A stretch of 59,867 bases of DNA, taken from NCBI GenBank assembly GCA_947564645.1, contig CANOCU010000018.1, positions 1 to 59,867 on the forward strand, read 5' to 3'. The DNA is from an uncultured Lachnospiraceae bacterium. GTDB taxonomy: Bacteria; Bacillota; Clostridia; Lachnospirales; Lachnospiraceae. This document shows, piece after piece, positions 42,901-49,754 of this stretch; position 1 is the stretch's first letter; every line of letters begins with the position of its first letter. Both the position numbers and the translations under genes were made by a program. The notes beneath the pieces are model-generated. The model searched no databases. It worked only from the letters and a program-made list of their open reading frames with translations, and was not told the DNA's origin.

Positions 42901-43030
42901 GCTGGCGCAGTATGCCAGTGCGCCGACTTACACGGCTACGCGATATGATATGTGGCAGTACTCTTCCAGGGGGAAAGTCAGCGGGATCAGCGGTGATGTG
43001 GATATGAATATCAGCTATCTGCACTATTAG
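39914..43030 (+). CDS. Membrane-anchored GH25 lysozyme with acidic repeats and Ig-like domains
   Basis: The 1038-residue protein has a cytoplasmic N-terminal part (1-180) dominated by 10-residue acidic repeats (E-D-E-E-Y-E-D-D-E-Y). One membrane segment follows at about 190-212. Next come a SpaA-like domain (about 275-375, L-K-I-K-F-V-N-K-A-T-G), three Ig-like BIG2-type domains (about 476-740), and cell-wall-binding-like repeats (about 755-840). A C-terminal GH25 muramidase domain (843-1038) starts G-I-D-V-S-K-W-N-G and carries acidic residues in F-L-D-V-E-A-S. The start at 39914 is chosen because AAGGGG lies just upstream. It would cleave peptidoglycan while anchored in the membrane. Confidence 0.87.
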   Translation: MQRKRNNEKKRIHKANREDAFIEEFFAEEDEGFDEEDEDSVTGDTLEFLCLDDETIEAYQKKNRSAGPERRRSSGGRYGNNRYEDEEYEDDEYEDEEYEDDEYEDEEYEDDEYEDEEYEDDEYEDEEYEDDEYEDEEYEDDEYEDEEYEYGEYADDEYEDEEYEYDAYEDEREGMITRIRDFLTHMSTMDMMVAMLGIVVLAGIFLAGGLYVNARSVAKQVDAFASVGEEMEGISVIGESGLLAVSESARLANMVELEEEEEKETEEVKEEQDKNGSIEVVLNLTSIKSDLKIKFVNKATGKLIGSVPFEVEVSGSQKTFGLKDEDRDGIIYQTDVAAGNYNVKIKPLADSKYAEYKLPSSASSVKVTDTITYKKVDVADEVKTEAEVNAAAEDTAIQNTVVESALKDTVEWVESTKTPVGEGQTVYTEVDKKNIPDPWTVSSAYRKLVESGDVTMLSAETPLTEDNTGTDQPAVEFAVALDNSSLTLKQGETTALSVYISGSDAYPDVVWISNAPSIASVDGNGNITAVSEGETTITAEATIEGVTERASCSVKVTASGEQPSEPDQPENPGNPETPVKTKVTLNSTSLTLKKGAAASLMVQVTAGEVQSVDWVSSNTSVVTVKGGSVTAVGVGSATITAKVKAADGNQDLVCNVTVQDTDQNTYTKIEISGDKEVAVGKTITLTARTEPKDGKVTWTSANTAVATVDDKGVVTGVAEGTVEIRAVCAEATNISAGYKITVKKSATVDGKAKLKDKDGNQMYYLDAAGAYQEAVYDDYKKYDKFYKKSSEASAYRYTGWQTIDGSVYFYDKNGNYVTGEQVIQGAKYSFGSDGRMSSNSGSMGIDVSKWNGNIDWNAVKNSGVSYVIIRCGYRGSSTGVLVEDPKFRSNIKGAKAAGLKVGVYFFSQAVNEVEAVEEASMALSLVSGYGLNYPVFLDVEASGGRGDGISREARTAVCKAFCATIQNSGYAAGIYANKTWFSEKINTGSLTGYKIWLAQYASAPTYTATRYDMWQYSSRGKVSGISGDVDMNISYLHY
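40163..40372 (+). repeat. 30-base tandem repeat encoding an acidic tract
   Basis: Seven units of GAGGATGAAGAGTACGAAGA + CGACGAGTAC (six nearly identical, the seventh diverged), with decayed units to about 40431. Each encodes ten residues, eight of them acidic. The copy number is likely to vary between strains. Confidence 0.92.
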
Positions 43031-43091
43031 GAGTTGCAATTTGGGGTGAAGTGGCGGTATCATAGTGTGAGAAGTTTGTTTTTGGAGTTTA

Positions 43092-43263
43092 GATTCCGCT
43101 GAGCGGAATCATGGAGGTTAGCGTGAGAAGAACTTCTAATCACTCGCAGCAATGGCTGCTTCGCGAAGAAGTTCTAAGTCTCACGCAGGAGAATGCCCAA
43201 AAGCAAGGCATTCTCCGCACAGATTTGAGCATCTGCAGAGCAGATGAATGGAGGTTAGTGTAA
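43092..43263 (+). promoter_or_regulatory. Hairpin-rich leader before the rfb operon
   Basis: Four inverted repeats lie in 155 bases: GATTCCGC/GCGGAATC (43092-43110), GCGTGAGA...GAACTTC with GAAGTTC...TCTCACGC (43121-43186), GGAGAATGCC/GGCATTCTCC (43188-43216) and CATCTGC/GCAGATG (43230-43246). Hairpins one and four are each followed by ATGGAGGTTAG. None has a T-tract. A 50-codon frame (43111-43263) crosses it but lacks a ribosome binding site. The element may be an RNA leader for the long operon or a REP-like repeat. Confidence 0.6.
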
Positions 43264-43324
43264 AGAGAAGTTCATCTGAAGACTGCGGCATGGGACGATT
43301 TGCTATTAGAAAAAGGAGGCAGAT

Positions 43325-44404
43325 ATGAGAACGTATCTTGTAACGGGAGGAGCCGGATTTATCGGATCCAATTATATTCACTATATGTTTCGCAAGTATG
43401 GCAGGGAGATTCGGATCATTAACGTGGATGCTCTGACTTATGCGGGAAATCTGGAGAATCTGAAGGAATTTGAAGATTGGGACAATTATACCTTTGTGAA
43501 GGCGGATATCTGTGATAAAGATTTGATCGCAGCTATCTTTGCAGAGAATGAGATCGACAGGGTCGTACATTTTGCGGCGGAGACTCATGTGGACAGGAGC
43601 ATCAGGAATCCGGAAGTGTTTGTACAGACCAATGTGCTTGGTACGGCGGTGATGCTTAACTGTGCCAAGGCGGCGTGGGAGCTGCCGGACGGCAGTTTTA
43701 AGGAAGGGAAGCGGTTCCTGCATGTCTCTACGGATGAGGTATACGGATCCCTGGAGGAGGACGGCGGCTACTTCTATGAGACGACGCCCTATGCGCCGCA
43801 CAGTCCTTATTCGGCAAGCAAGGCAGGCTCGGACATGTTGGTGAGATCCTATATGGATACCTATCATTTTCCGGCCAATATTACCAACTGTTCCAATAAT
43901 TACGGACCATATCAATTTCCGGAGAAACTGATCCCGCTGATCATCAACAATGCGCTGCAGGGGAAGAAGCTGCCGGTCTACGGTGACGGTAAGAATGTGC
44001 GTGACTGGCTGTATGTGGAGGATCATGCCAAGGCGATCGACATGGTGCAGGAGCGGGGCCGGCTGTTTGAGACGTATAATGTGGGCGGTCATAACGAGAA
44101 GCAGAATATCGAGATCATCAAGATCATCATCAGGACTTTGCAGGAGATGCTGCCGGATGACGATCCGAGAAGGGAACTTGTCAACGAGCAGCTGATCACT
44201 TATGTGGAGGACCGCAAGGGACATGACAGAAGATACGCCATAGCGCCGGATAAGATCAGACAGGAGATCGGCTGGGAGCCGGAGACCATGTTTGAGGAAG
44301 GAATACGCCGCACGATCCAGTGGTTCTTTGAGAATGAAGAGTGGATGAAGAACGTGACGAGCGGCGATTATCAGAAGTATTATTCGGAGATGTATCAGGT
44401 ATAG
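43325..44404 (+). CDS. rfbB: dTDP-glucose 4,6-dehydratase
   Basis: The 359-residue enzyme is a short-chain dehydrogenase fold with G-G-A-G-F-I-G-S-N-Y (NAD site, residues 8-17). The catalytic T-D-E-V-Y-G and Y-S-A-S-K (Tyr about residue 161) are present, and E-T-H-V-D-R-S-I-R-N is the RmlB signature. It converts dTDP-glucose to dTDP-4-keto-6-deoxyglucose. It starts after AAAAAGGAGG and opens the long operon. The hairpin-rich leader precedes it. Confidence 0.95.
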   Translation: MRTYLVTGGAGFIGSNYIHYMFRKYGREIRIINVDALTYAGNLENLKEFEDWDNYTFVKADICDKDLIAAIFAENEIDRVVHFAAETHVDRSIRNPEVFVQTNVLGTAVMLNCAKAAWELPDGSFKEGKRFLHVSTDEVYGSLEEDGGYFYETTPYAPHSPYSASKAGSDMLVRSYMDTYHFPANITNCSNNYGPYQFPEKLIPLIINNALQGKKLPVYGDGKNVRDWLYVEDHAKAIDMVQERGRLFETYNVGGHNEKQNIEIIKIIIRTLQEMLPDDDPRRELVNEQLITYVEDRKGHDRRYAIAPDKIRQEIGWEPETMFEEGIRRTIQWFFENEEWMKNVTSGDYQKYYSEMYQV

Positions 44405-44452
44405 AGAGAAGAAGATCCAAACGGATGGAAGAGGAAGGACAAGGCAGATTCA

Positions 44453-45322
44453 ATGAAGGGAATTATTCTTGCGGGAGGCTCGGGTACCAGGCTGTATCCG
44501 TTGACCAAGGCTGTTTCGAAACAGATCATGCCGATCTATGATAAGCCGATGATCTATTATCCCCTGTCCACTTTAATGCTGGCAGGGATCAGGGAGATCC
44601 TGATCATATCAACACCGAGAGACCTTCCGTCTTTTCGGGAGCTGTTCGGCACCGGTGAGCAGTTGGGACTGCGGATGGAGTATGCGGTGCAGGAACATCC
44701 GCGGGGACTGGCGGATGCTTTCATCATAGGCGCAGACTTTATTGGCAGCGACAGGGTCGCGCTTGTGTTGGGCGATAATATTTTCTACGGGCAGAGCTTT
44801 TCCAAAGTGCTCAGGGAAGTGGCAGCGAGAGAGAATGGCGCGACTATTTTCGGATACTATGTCAGAGACCCGAGGGAATATGGCGTAGTGGAGTTTGATG
44901 AGACGGGCAGAGCCTTGTCCATCGAGGAGAAGCCAGAGCATCCGAAGAGTAATTATGCAGTTCCGGGACTGTATTTCTATGACAATGACGTTGTGGAGAT
45001 CGCGGCTAATGTGAAGCCTTCGGCCCGGGGGGAGATTGAGATCACAAGCATTAACAATGAGTATCTGCGCAGAGGGGATCTGCGGGTGGAGACGCTGGGT
45101 CGTGGTTTTGCCTGGTTGGATACGGGGAACCATGATTCTCTGCTCGATGCGGCGGATTTTGTGGCGGCGTTCCAGAAGCGGCAGGGCCTGTATATTTCCT
45201 GCATAGAAGAAATTGCCTATAAGAGAGGATTTATCACCAGGGAACAGCTGTTACAGCTGGCGGAACCATTGATGAAGACAAATTATGGGCATTATATGAT
45301 TGAGGTTGCGAATGGGCTCTAA
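44453..45322 (+). CDS. rfbA: Glucose-1-phosphate thymidylyltransferase
   Basis: The 289-residue enzyme begins [16 protein letters not shown] (residues 3-18). It has [16 protein letters not shown] and the D-N-I-F-Y-G motif. It makes dTDP-glucose from dTTP and glucose-1-phosphate, the first step of dTDP-rhamnose synthesis. The glucose-1-phosphate would come from the phosphoglucomutase at 56499. Its 3' end overlaps the GH25 gene by 11 bases. Confidence 0.95.
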   Translation: MKGIILAGGSGTRLYPLTKAVSKQIMPIYDKPMIYYPLSTLMLAGIREILIISTPRDLPSFRELFGTGEQLGLRMEYAVQEHPRGLADAFIIGADFIGSDRVALVLGDNIFYGQSFSKVLREVAARENGATIFGYYVRDPREYGVVEFDETGRALSIEEKPEHPKSNYAVPGLYFYDNDVVEIAANVKPSARGEIEITSINNEYLRRGDLRVETLGRGFAWLDTGNHDSLLDAADFVAAFQKRQGLYISCIEEIAYKRGFITREQLLQLAEPLMKTNYGHYMIEVANGL

Positions 45323-46670
45323 GAAAATGAAAAGAATGCTGATTGCGATCGTGTTTTTGTTCGTGGTGTTGACGGGAGCGCTCGCGGCAGCAAATCTTGA
45401 TCAGGTGAAACAGAAACTGGGCATCACGGCCAAGGAGCAGACCGAAGCGGCGGTGATGCTGGACGGGGGAGAGGAAGATGGCAGGCAGAGAGGCAGCAAT
45501 CTTTCCGCTTTTCTCCAGGATGAGACTTTTTTTGATCCAGAAGTCAAATTTAAGAGTATTGAGAGTTATTCCGGACGAAGTGTGTTTCTGATGATGAGTT
45601 CGGTAGCAAAAGATCTTCGTATTATGATCGTGGACAGCACGGGCAGTCTGGTGACCGGAACTCCTTTTGTAGTCGAGCTGCGGGATGTGGGAGAATATAC
45701 TGACAATGATGAGGACGGTATCGTCTATATTGATGGACTGCGGGCCGGAGAGTACAATGTTTCCTTAAAAGAGACAGAAGGGTATCAGGTTCCGAATACG
45801 ATCACCTCGATCCAGATCAAGCAGGAGATCGAGTATCAGGTACTGGATGACATAGAGTATTTGATCATGACGGAAGACGATATAGACGCCGAGAAAGAGG
45901 ATAAAGGTGTAAACGGGGCGGCAGAGGATGCGGACGGCACTGAGGATACAGGCCTGAAACTAGCGGAAGGAAGTGCGAAACTGGGCATTGACGTCTCCAA
46001 GTGGAATAAGACGATCGATTGGGAAGAGGTCAAGGATGCCGGTGTGGAATTTGCGATCATACGATGCGGGTATCGCGGTGCATCCAGTGGTGCGCTTGTC
46101 CTGGATCCCTTGTATGAGCAGAATATCAGGGGCGCCATAGCGGCGGATATTCCCGTGGGCGTGTACTTCTTTACGCAGGCTGTAGATGAGGTGGAGGCCG
46201 TGGAAGAGGCCAGCATGGTGATCCGGCTGATCGAGGAGTATGATGTGGATTATCCGGTCTTCTTAGACAGTGAGAGCGCGGGCGGCAGCGGCCGGGCGGA
46301 CTGGCTAGAGACCGGTGAGAGGACGAAGATACACAAGGCGTTCCTGGAAACGATAAGCGCTGCCGGCTATGAAACCGGTATATACGGTTCCAGAAACTGG
46401 CTCAACGAGCAGGTCGATATGAAGGAGTTGTCCGACTACAAGACCTGGCTTGCCGAATATACGGATATTCCTGCCTATGAAGAGTATTATCATATGTGGC
46501 AGTATACCTCCAGGGGAACGGTAGACGGCATCGAGACGAATGTGGATCTGAATCTGTGTTATATGAATATCGATACTTCCATCGACCATTCCAGGGGGGC
46601 GGCCGGCTATTCCGGGGTGATCAACGGGGACAGCGGTAACGTGCCCGTCGGTGGCGATGAGGATCAGTAG
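45312..46670 (+). CDS. Second membrane-anchored GH25 lysozyme
   Basis: The 452-residue protein has an N-terminal membrane anchor (about 8-28), a SpaA-like domain (about 95-180, with T-P-F-V-V-E-L and D-N-D-E-D-G-I-V-Y), an acidic linker, and a GH25 domain from about 225. The GH25 part starts [10 protein letters not shown] and has F-L-D-S-E-S-A. It is a shorter relative of the GH25 at 39914, lacking the acidic repeats and Ig domains. It overlaps rfbA, so it is part of the glycan operon. Its start follows GAGGTTGCGA. Confidence 0.88.
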   Translation: MGSKKMKRMLIAIVFLFVVLTGALAAANLDQVKQKLGITAKEQTEAAVMLDGGEEDGRQRGSNLSAFLQDETFFDPEVKFKSIESYSGRSVFLMMSSVAKDLRIMIVDSTGSLVTGTPFVVELRDVGEYTDNDEDGIVYIDGLRAGEYNVSLKETEGYQVPNTITSIQIKQEIEYQVLDDIEYLIMTEDDIDAEKEDKGVNGAAEDADGTEDTGLKLAEGSAKLGIDVSKWNKTIDWEEVKDAGVEFAIIRCGYRGASSGALVLDPLYEQNIRGAIAADIPVGVYFFTQAVDEVEAVEEASMVIRLIEEYDVDYPVFLDSESAGGSGRADWLETGERTKIHKAFLETISAAGYETGIYGSRNWLNEQVDMKELSDYKTWLAEYTDIPAYEEYYHMWQYTSRGTVDGIETNVDLNLCYMNIDTSIDHSRGAAGYSGVINGDSGNVPVGGDEDQ

Positions 46671-46760
46671 AGAGCAGGCAGAAAGCGGAGAAGATCTCAG
46701 GATGCTTTACGTGATTCAGAGGTAGAATGGGACAAGAAGCAGAAAGGATAATCGGATATT

Positions 46761-47324
46761 ATGGGTAAAATAACAGTAGAGATTTGTGAGATAGAGGGAC
46801 TTAAGGTGATCACGCCGACCGTATTCGGAGATGCCCGCGGCTATTTTATGGAGACCTATAATTATAATGACTTTAAGGAAGCGGGGATCGATCAGATCTT
46901 TGTACAGGATAATCAGTCAGCATCGACGAAGAACGTACTTCGCGGTTTGCATTTTCAGATCAATTTTCCGCAGGATAAGCTGGTCCGGGTTGTGAGCGGT
47001 GAGGTTTTTGATGTGGCAGTGGATCTGCGGCCAGGCTCTGCAACCTATGGGAAGTGGCATGGTGTAGTGCTCTCGGCGCAGAACCGAAAGCAGTTTTTCA
47101 TTCCCAAGAATTTCGCACATGGATTTCTTGTATTGTCTGATTATGCGGAGTTTGCCTACAAATGTACGGATTTTTATCATCCGAATGATGAAGGCGGCAT
47201 TATCTGGAACGATCCGGACATTGGTATATCATGGCCGATCCCGGAAGGCACGCAGCTGATCATGTCCGAGAAGGATCCGAAGTGGGGCGGACTTGCCGAG
47301 TATACGGAGAAATATCGTAAATGA
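46761..47324 (+). CDS. rfbC: dTDP-4-dehydrorhamnose 3,5-epimerase
   Basis: The 187-residue cupin-fold enzyme has D-A-R-G-Y-F-M-E-T-Y, the N-Q-S-x-S-x-x-x-V-L-R-G-L-H-F-Q signature (His about residue 60) and F-F-I-P-K-N-F-A-H-G-F. It epimerises dTDP-4-keto-6-deoxyglucose to the L-rhamnose configuration. The final reductase gene rfbD is absent from the window. It overlaps the ABC permease gene by four bases (ATGA). Confidence 0.94.
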   Translation: MGKITVEICEIEGLKVITPTVFGDARGYFMETYNYNDFKEAGIDQIFVQDNQSASTKNVLRGLHFQINFPQDKLVRVVSGEVFDVAVDLRPGSATYGKWHGVVLSAQNRKQFFIPKNFAHGFLVLSDYAEFAYKCTDFYHPNDEGGIIWNDPDIGISWPIPEGTQLIMSEKDPKWGGLAEYTEKYRK

Positions 47325-48367
47325 GAAATTCGAATGTGGAAAAAACAGAGTATATCAATCATTCTACGAAGAAGGTAAAAACGCCTAAGAAGTCGGTCGG
47401 TGTTGCCATATTCTGGGCGCTTGGTCTGATCCTGGCGGCTGTGCTCGTACATCATCACAACCCGTTGGCGGATCAGGTGACGGAGCAGATGAAGAAAGTC
47501 AGCGGCTGCGTTCTGATCGCCTTTACCTGCATTATCTTTACGATTTATTACGAGAGGATACTGACCATTCCGGCAGAGCTTTTTCAGAGCAGGAAACTGA
47601 TCTGGAAGCTGGCGAAGAATGATTTCAAGAATCGATACGCCGGTTCTTATCTCGGCATTATCTGGGCAACGGCACAGCCGGTCGTCACCGTGTTAATGTA
47701 TTGGATCGTTTTTGACAAGGTTTTTGACACGAGGAGCCAGTTGGTGGCGAGCGGGCTGGAGGTGCCTTATGTACTGTATCTGACCGCCGGTCTGGTACCC
47801 TGGTTCTATTTTTCTGAGGCGATCACGCAGGGCACCATGGCTTTGATCGAATATAATTATCTGGTTAAGAAGGTGGTGTTCAATATCAGCATTCTGCCGA
47901 TCATCAAGGTGATCGCGGCTACGTTTATCCATGTTTTCTTTGTAGTAGTATTGCTATGCGTATCGATAGGATACGGTTATTATCCCAATCTGTATACGCT
48001 GCAGCTGATTTACTACAGTTTCTGCCTGTTCCTGCTTGTGCTCGGCATGAGCTATCTTACCTGTGCGCTTGTGGTCTTCATCAGGGACTTACAGCAGGTT
48101 ATTGCCATAGCGCTGCAGATCGGTATGTGGGCGACGCCCATCCTGTGGAGCATTACGATGTTGAAGACGGATAATATGAAGATGCTGTTTAAGCTGAATC
48201 CACTGGTGTATATTGTCAATGGCTACAGAAGCGCTATCTATGAGGAAGTATGGTTCTGGGAGCATTTTTATTCGTCTACTTACTTTTGGATTTTTACGAT
48301 CAGCCTGTTTTGTATCGGGACGTTGGTCTTCAGAAGGATGCGGGTGCATTTTGCGGATGTACTCTGA
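47321..48367 (+). CDS. ABC-2 type polysaccharide exporter permease (Wzm-like)
   Basis: The 348-residue membrane protein has six segments of the ABC-2 family in residues 115-345. The motif L-A-K-N-D-F-K-N-R-Y-A-G-S-Y-L-G-I-I-W-A is the Wzm/TagG signature. An extra N-terminal part (1-85) with two more membrane segments precedes it and is unusual. With the ATPase that follows it would export the completed glycan. The stop lies 13 bases before the ATPase start. Confidence 0.9.
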   Translation: MRNSNVEKTEYINHSTKKVKTPKKSVGVAIFWALGLILAAVLVHHHNPLADQVTEQMKKVSGCVLIAFTCIIFTIYYERILTIPAELFQSRKLIWKLAKNDFKNRYAGSYLGIIWATAQPVVTVLMYWIVFDKVFDTRSQLVASGLEVPYVLYLTAGLVPWFYFSEAITQGTMALIEYNYLVKKVVFNISILPIIKVIAATFIHVFFVVVLLCVSIGYGYYPNLYTLQLIYYSFCLFLLVLGMSYLTCALVVFIRDLQQVIAIALQIGMWATPILWSITMLKTDNMKMLFKLNPLVYIVNGYRSAIYEEVWFWEHFYSSTYFWIFTISLFCIGTLVFRRMRVHFADVL

Positions 48368-48380
48368 CTAAGAGGTAATT

Positions 48381-49754
48381 ATGGATAATATTGCGATACA
48401 GGTGACGGATGTCGAAAAAGTTTATAAGTTGTATGACAAGCCCTCGGACCGTCTGAAAGAAGCGCTCGGGATAGGGCGCGGGAAGCATCACAGAGAACAT
48501 CATGCCCTGAAGGGGATTAACCTGACAATCAGGCAGGGGGAGTGTGTCGGCATCATCGGAACGAACGGATCCGGCAAGTCCACGCTCTTAAAGATCATTA
48601 CCGGAGTCCTGAACCCGACCAGGGGCAATGTGACGGTAAACGGACGGATCTCTGCACTGTTGGAGCTCGGTGCAGGGTTTAACAATGAGTACAACGGCAT
48701 CGAGAATATCTATCTGAACGGGACCATGATCGGTTTCACGAAGAAAGAGATCGATGAGAAGCTGGATTCTATTCTTGAATTTGCAGATATCGGAGACTAT
48801 GTGTATCAGCCCGTAAAGACTTATTCCAGCGGCATGTTTGTCCGCCTTGCCTTTGCGGTGGCGATCAATATCGATCCGGAGATCCTGATCGTGGACGAAG
48901 CATTGTCGGTGGGAGATGTTTTCTTCCAGGCGAAATGTTATCATAAATTCGAGGAATTTAAGGAGATGGGTAAGACCATCGTTTTTGTCAGTCATGATCT
49001 GAGCAGCATCAGTAAATACTGTGACAGGGTAGTACTCTTAAACCAGGGAACGAAGCTGGGAGAGGGGTCGGCGAAAGAAATGATCGACACCTATAAGCAG
49101 GTGCTTGTAGGGCAGTATGTCGTACCGGAAACAGAGCAGGCGCAGGAGCGACTGGTTGACGATGAGCAGCTGCGAAATGCCGTGAAGGCCAAAGGGGGCG
49201 CGACGTCCCGGAAGGTGGCGGAAGCGGCGCAGGACGCTGATCCTTCCGGTCAGAATGGCTCCGGTGCATCGGCAGGCGGCGGTATTGCGGAGAATCCTGA
49301 ACTGTTGGAATATGGTTCGAAGAAAGCCGTGATCACAGAGTACTATATCTATGACGATAAGGGGATTACAACCTCCGCGATCTTAAAGGGGAATCCGTTC
49401 ACGATCCATATGAAGGTGCAGATGATGGAAGATCTCCAGGCGCCTATTTTTGCTTTTACGATCAAGAATGTGCGTGGGACGGAGATCACGGGTACCAATA
49501 CCATGTTTGAGAAGGCCTTTCTCGATCCGGTGAAGGCGAAAGAAGTCTATGAGGTGAATTTTACACAACAGATGGATCTGCAAGGGGGAGAATATCTGCT
49601 TTCCCTGGGCGTGACCGGTTACGAGGAGGATGATTTTACCGTCTATCACAGGCTGTATGATGTGCTAAATCTGACGGTTATTTCAGATAAAAATACAGTT
49701 GGCTTTTATGATATGAATTCTAAGATAGAGGTAAAAAGGGATGGCGGAAAGTAG
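48381..49754 (+). CDS. ABC exporter ATPase with C-terminal glycan-binding domain (Wzt-like)
   Basis: The 457-residue protein has an ABC domain (1-240): Walker A is G-T-N-G-S-G-K-S-T (about residues 60-68), the signature is Y-S-S-G-M-F-V-R-L-A, and Walker B is I-L-I-V-D-E-A. A low-complexity linker follows (about 255-300). The C-terminal beta-sandwich (about 310-457, G-N-P-F-T-I-H-M-K-V and Y-L-L-S-L-G-V-T) resembles Wzt carbohydrate-binding domains, which read the capped end of a polymer. The following gene, a methyltransferase-kinase, overlaps by 14 bases. Confidence 0.9.
   Translation: MDNIAIQVTDVEKVYKLYDKPSDRLKEALGIGRGKHHREHHALKGINLTIRQGECVGIIGTNGSGKSTLLKIITGVLNPTRGNVTVNGRISALLELGAGFNNEYNGIENIYLNGTMIGFTKKEIDEKLDSILEFADIGDYVYQPVKTYSSGMFVRLAFAVAINIDPEILIVDEALSVGDVFFQAKCYHKFEEFKEMGKTIVFVSHDLSSISKYCDRVVLLNQGTKLGEGSAKEMIDTYKQVLVGQYVVPETEQAQERLVDDEQLRNAVKAKGGATSRKVAEAAQDADPSGQNGSGASAGGGIAENPELLEYGSKKAVITEYYIYDDKGITTSAILKGNPFTIHMKVQMMEDLQAPIFAFTIKNVRGTEITGTNTMFEKAFLDPVKAKEVYEVNFTQQMDLQGGEYLLSLGVTGYEEDDFTVYHRLYDVLNLTVISDKNTVGFYDMNSKIEVKRDGGK

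Noticed and set aside
43111-43263. 50-codon frame through the hairpin leader, considered as a small gene.
   Set aside because: No ribosome binding site and four perfect inverted repeats indicate that the sequence is constrained as nucleic acid; kept only as an alternative in the leader finding.
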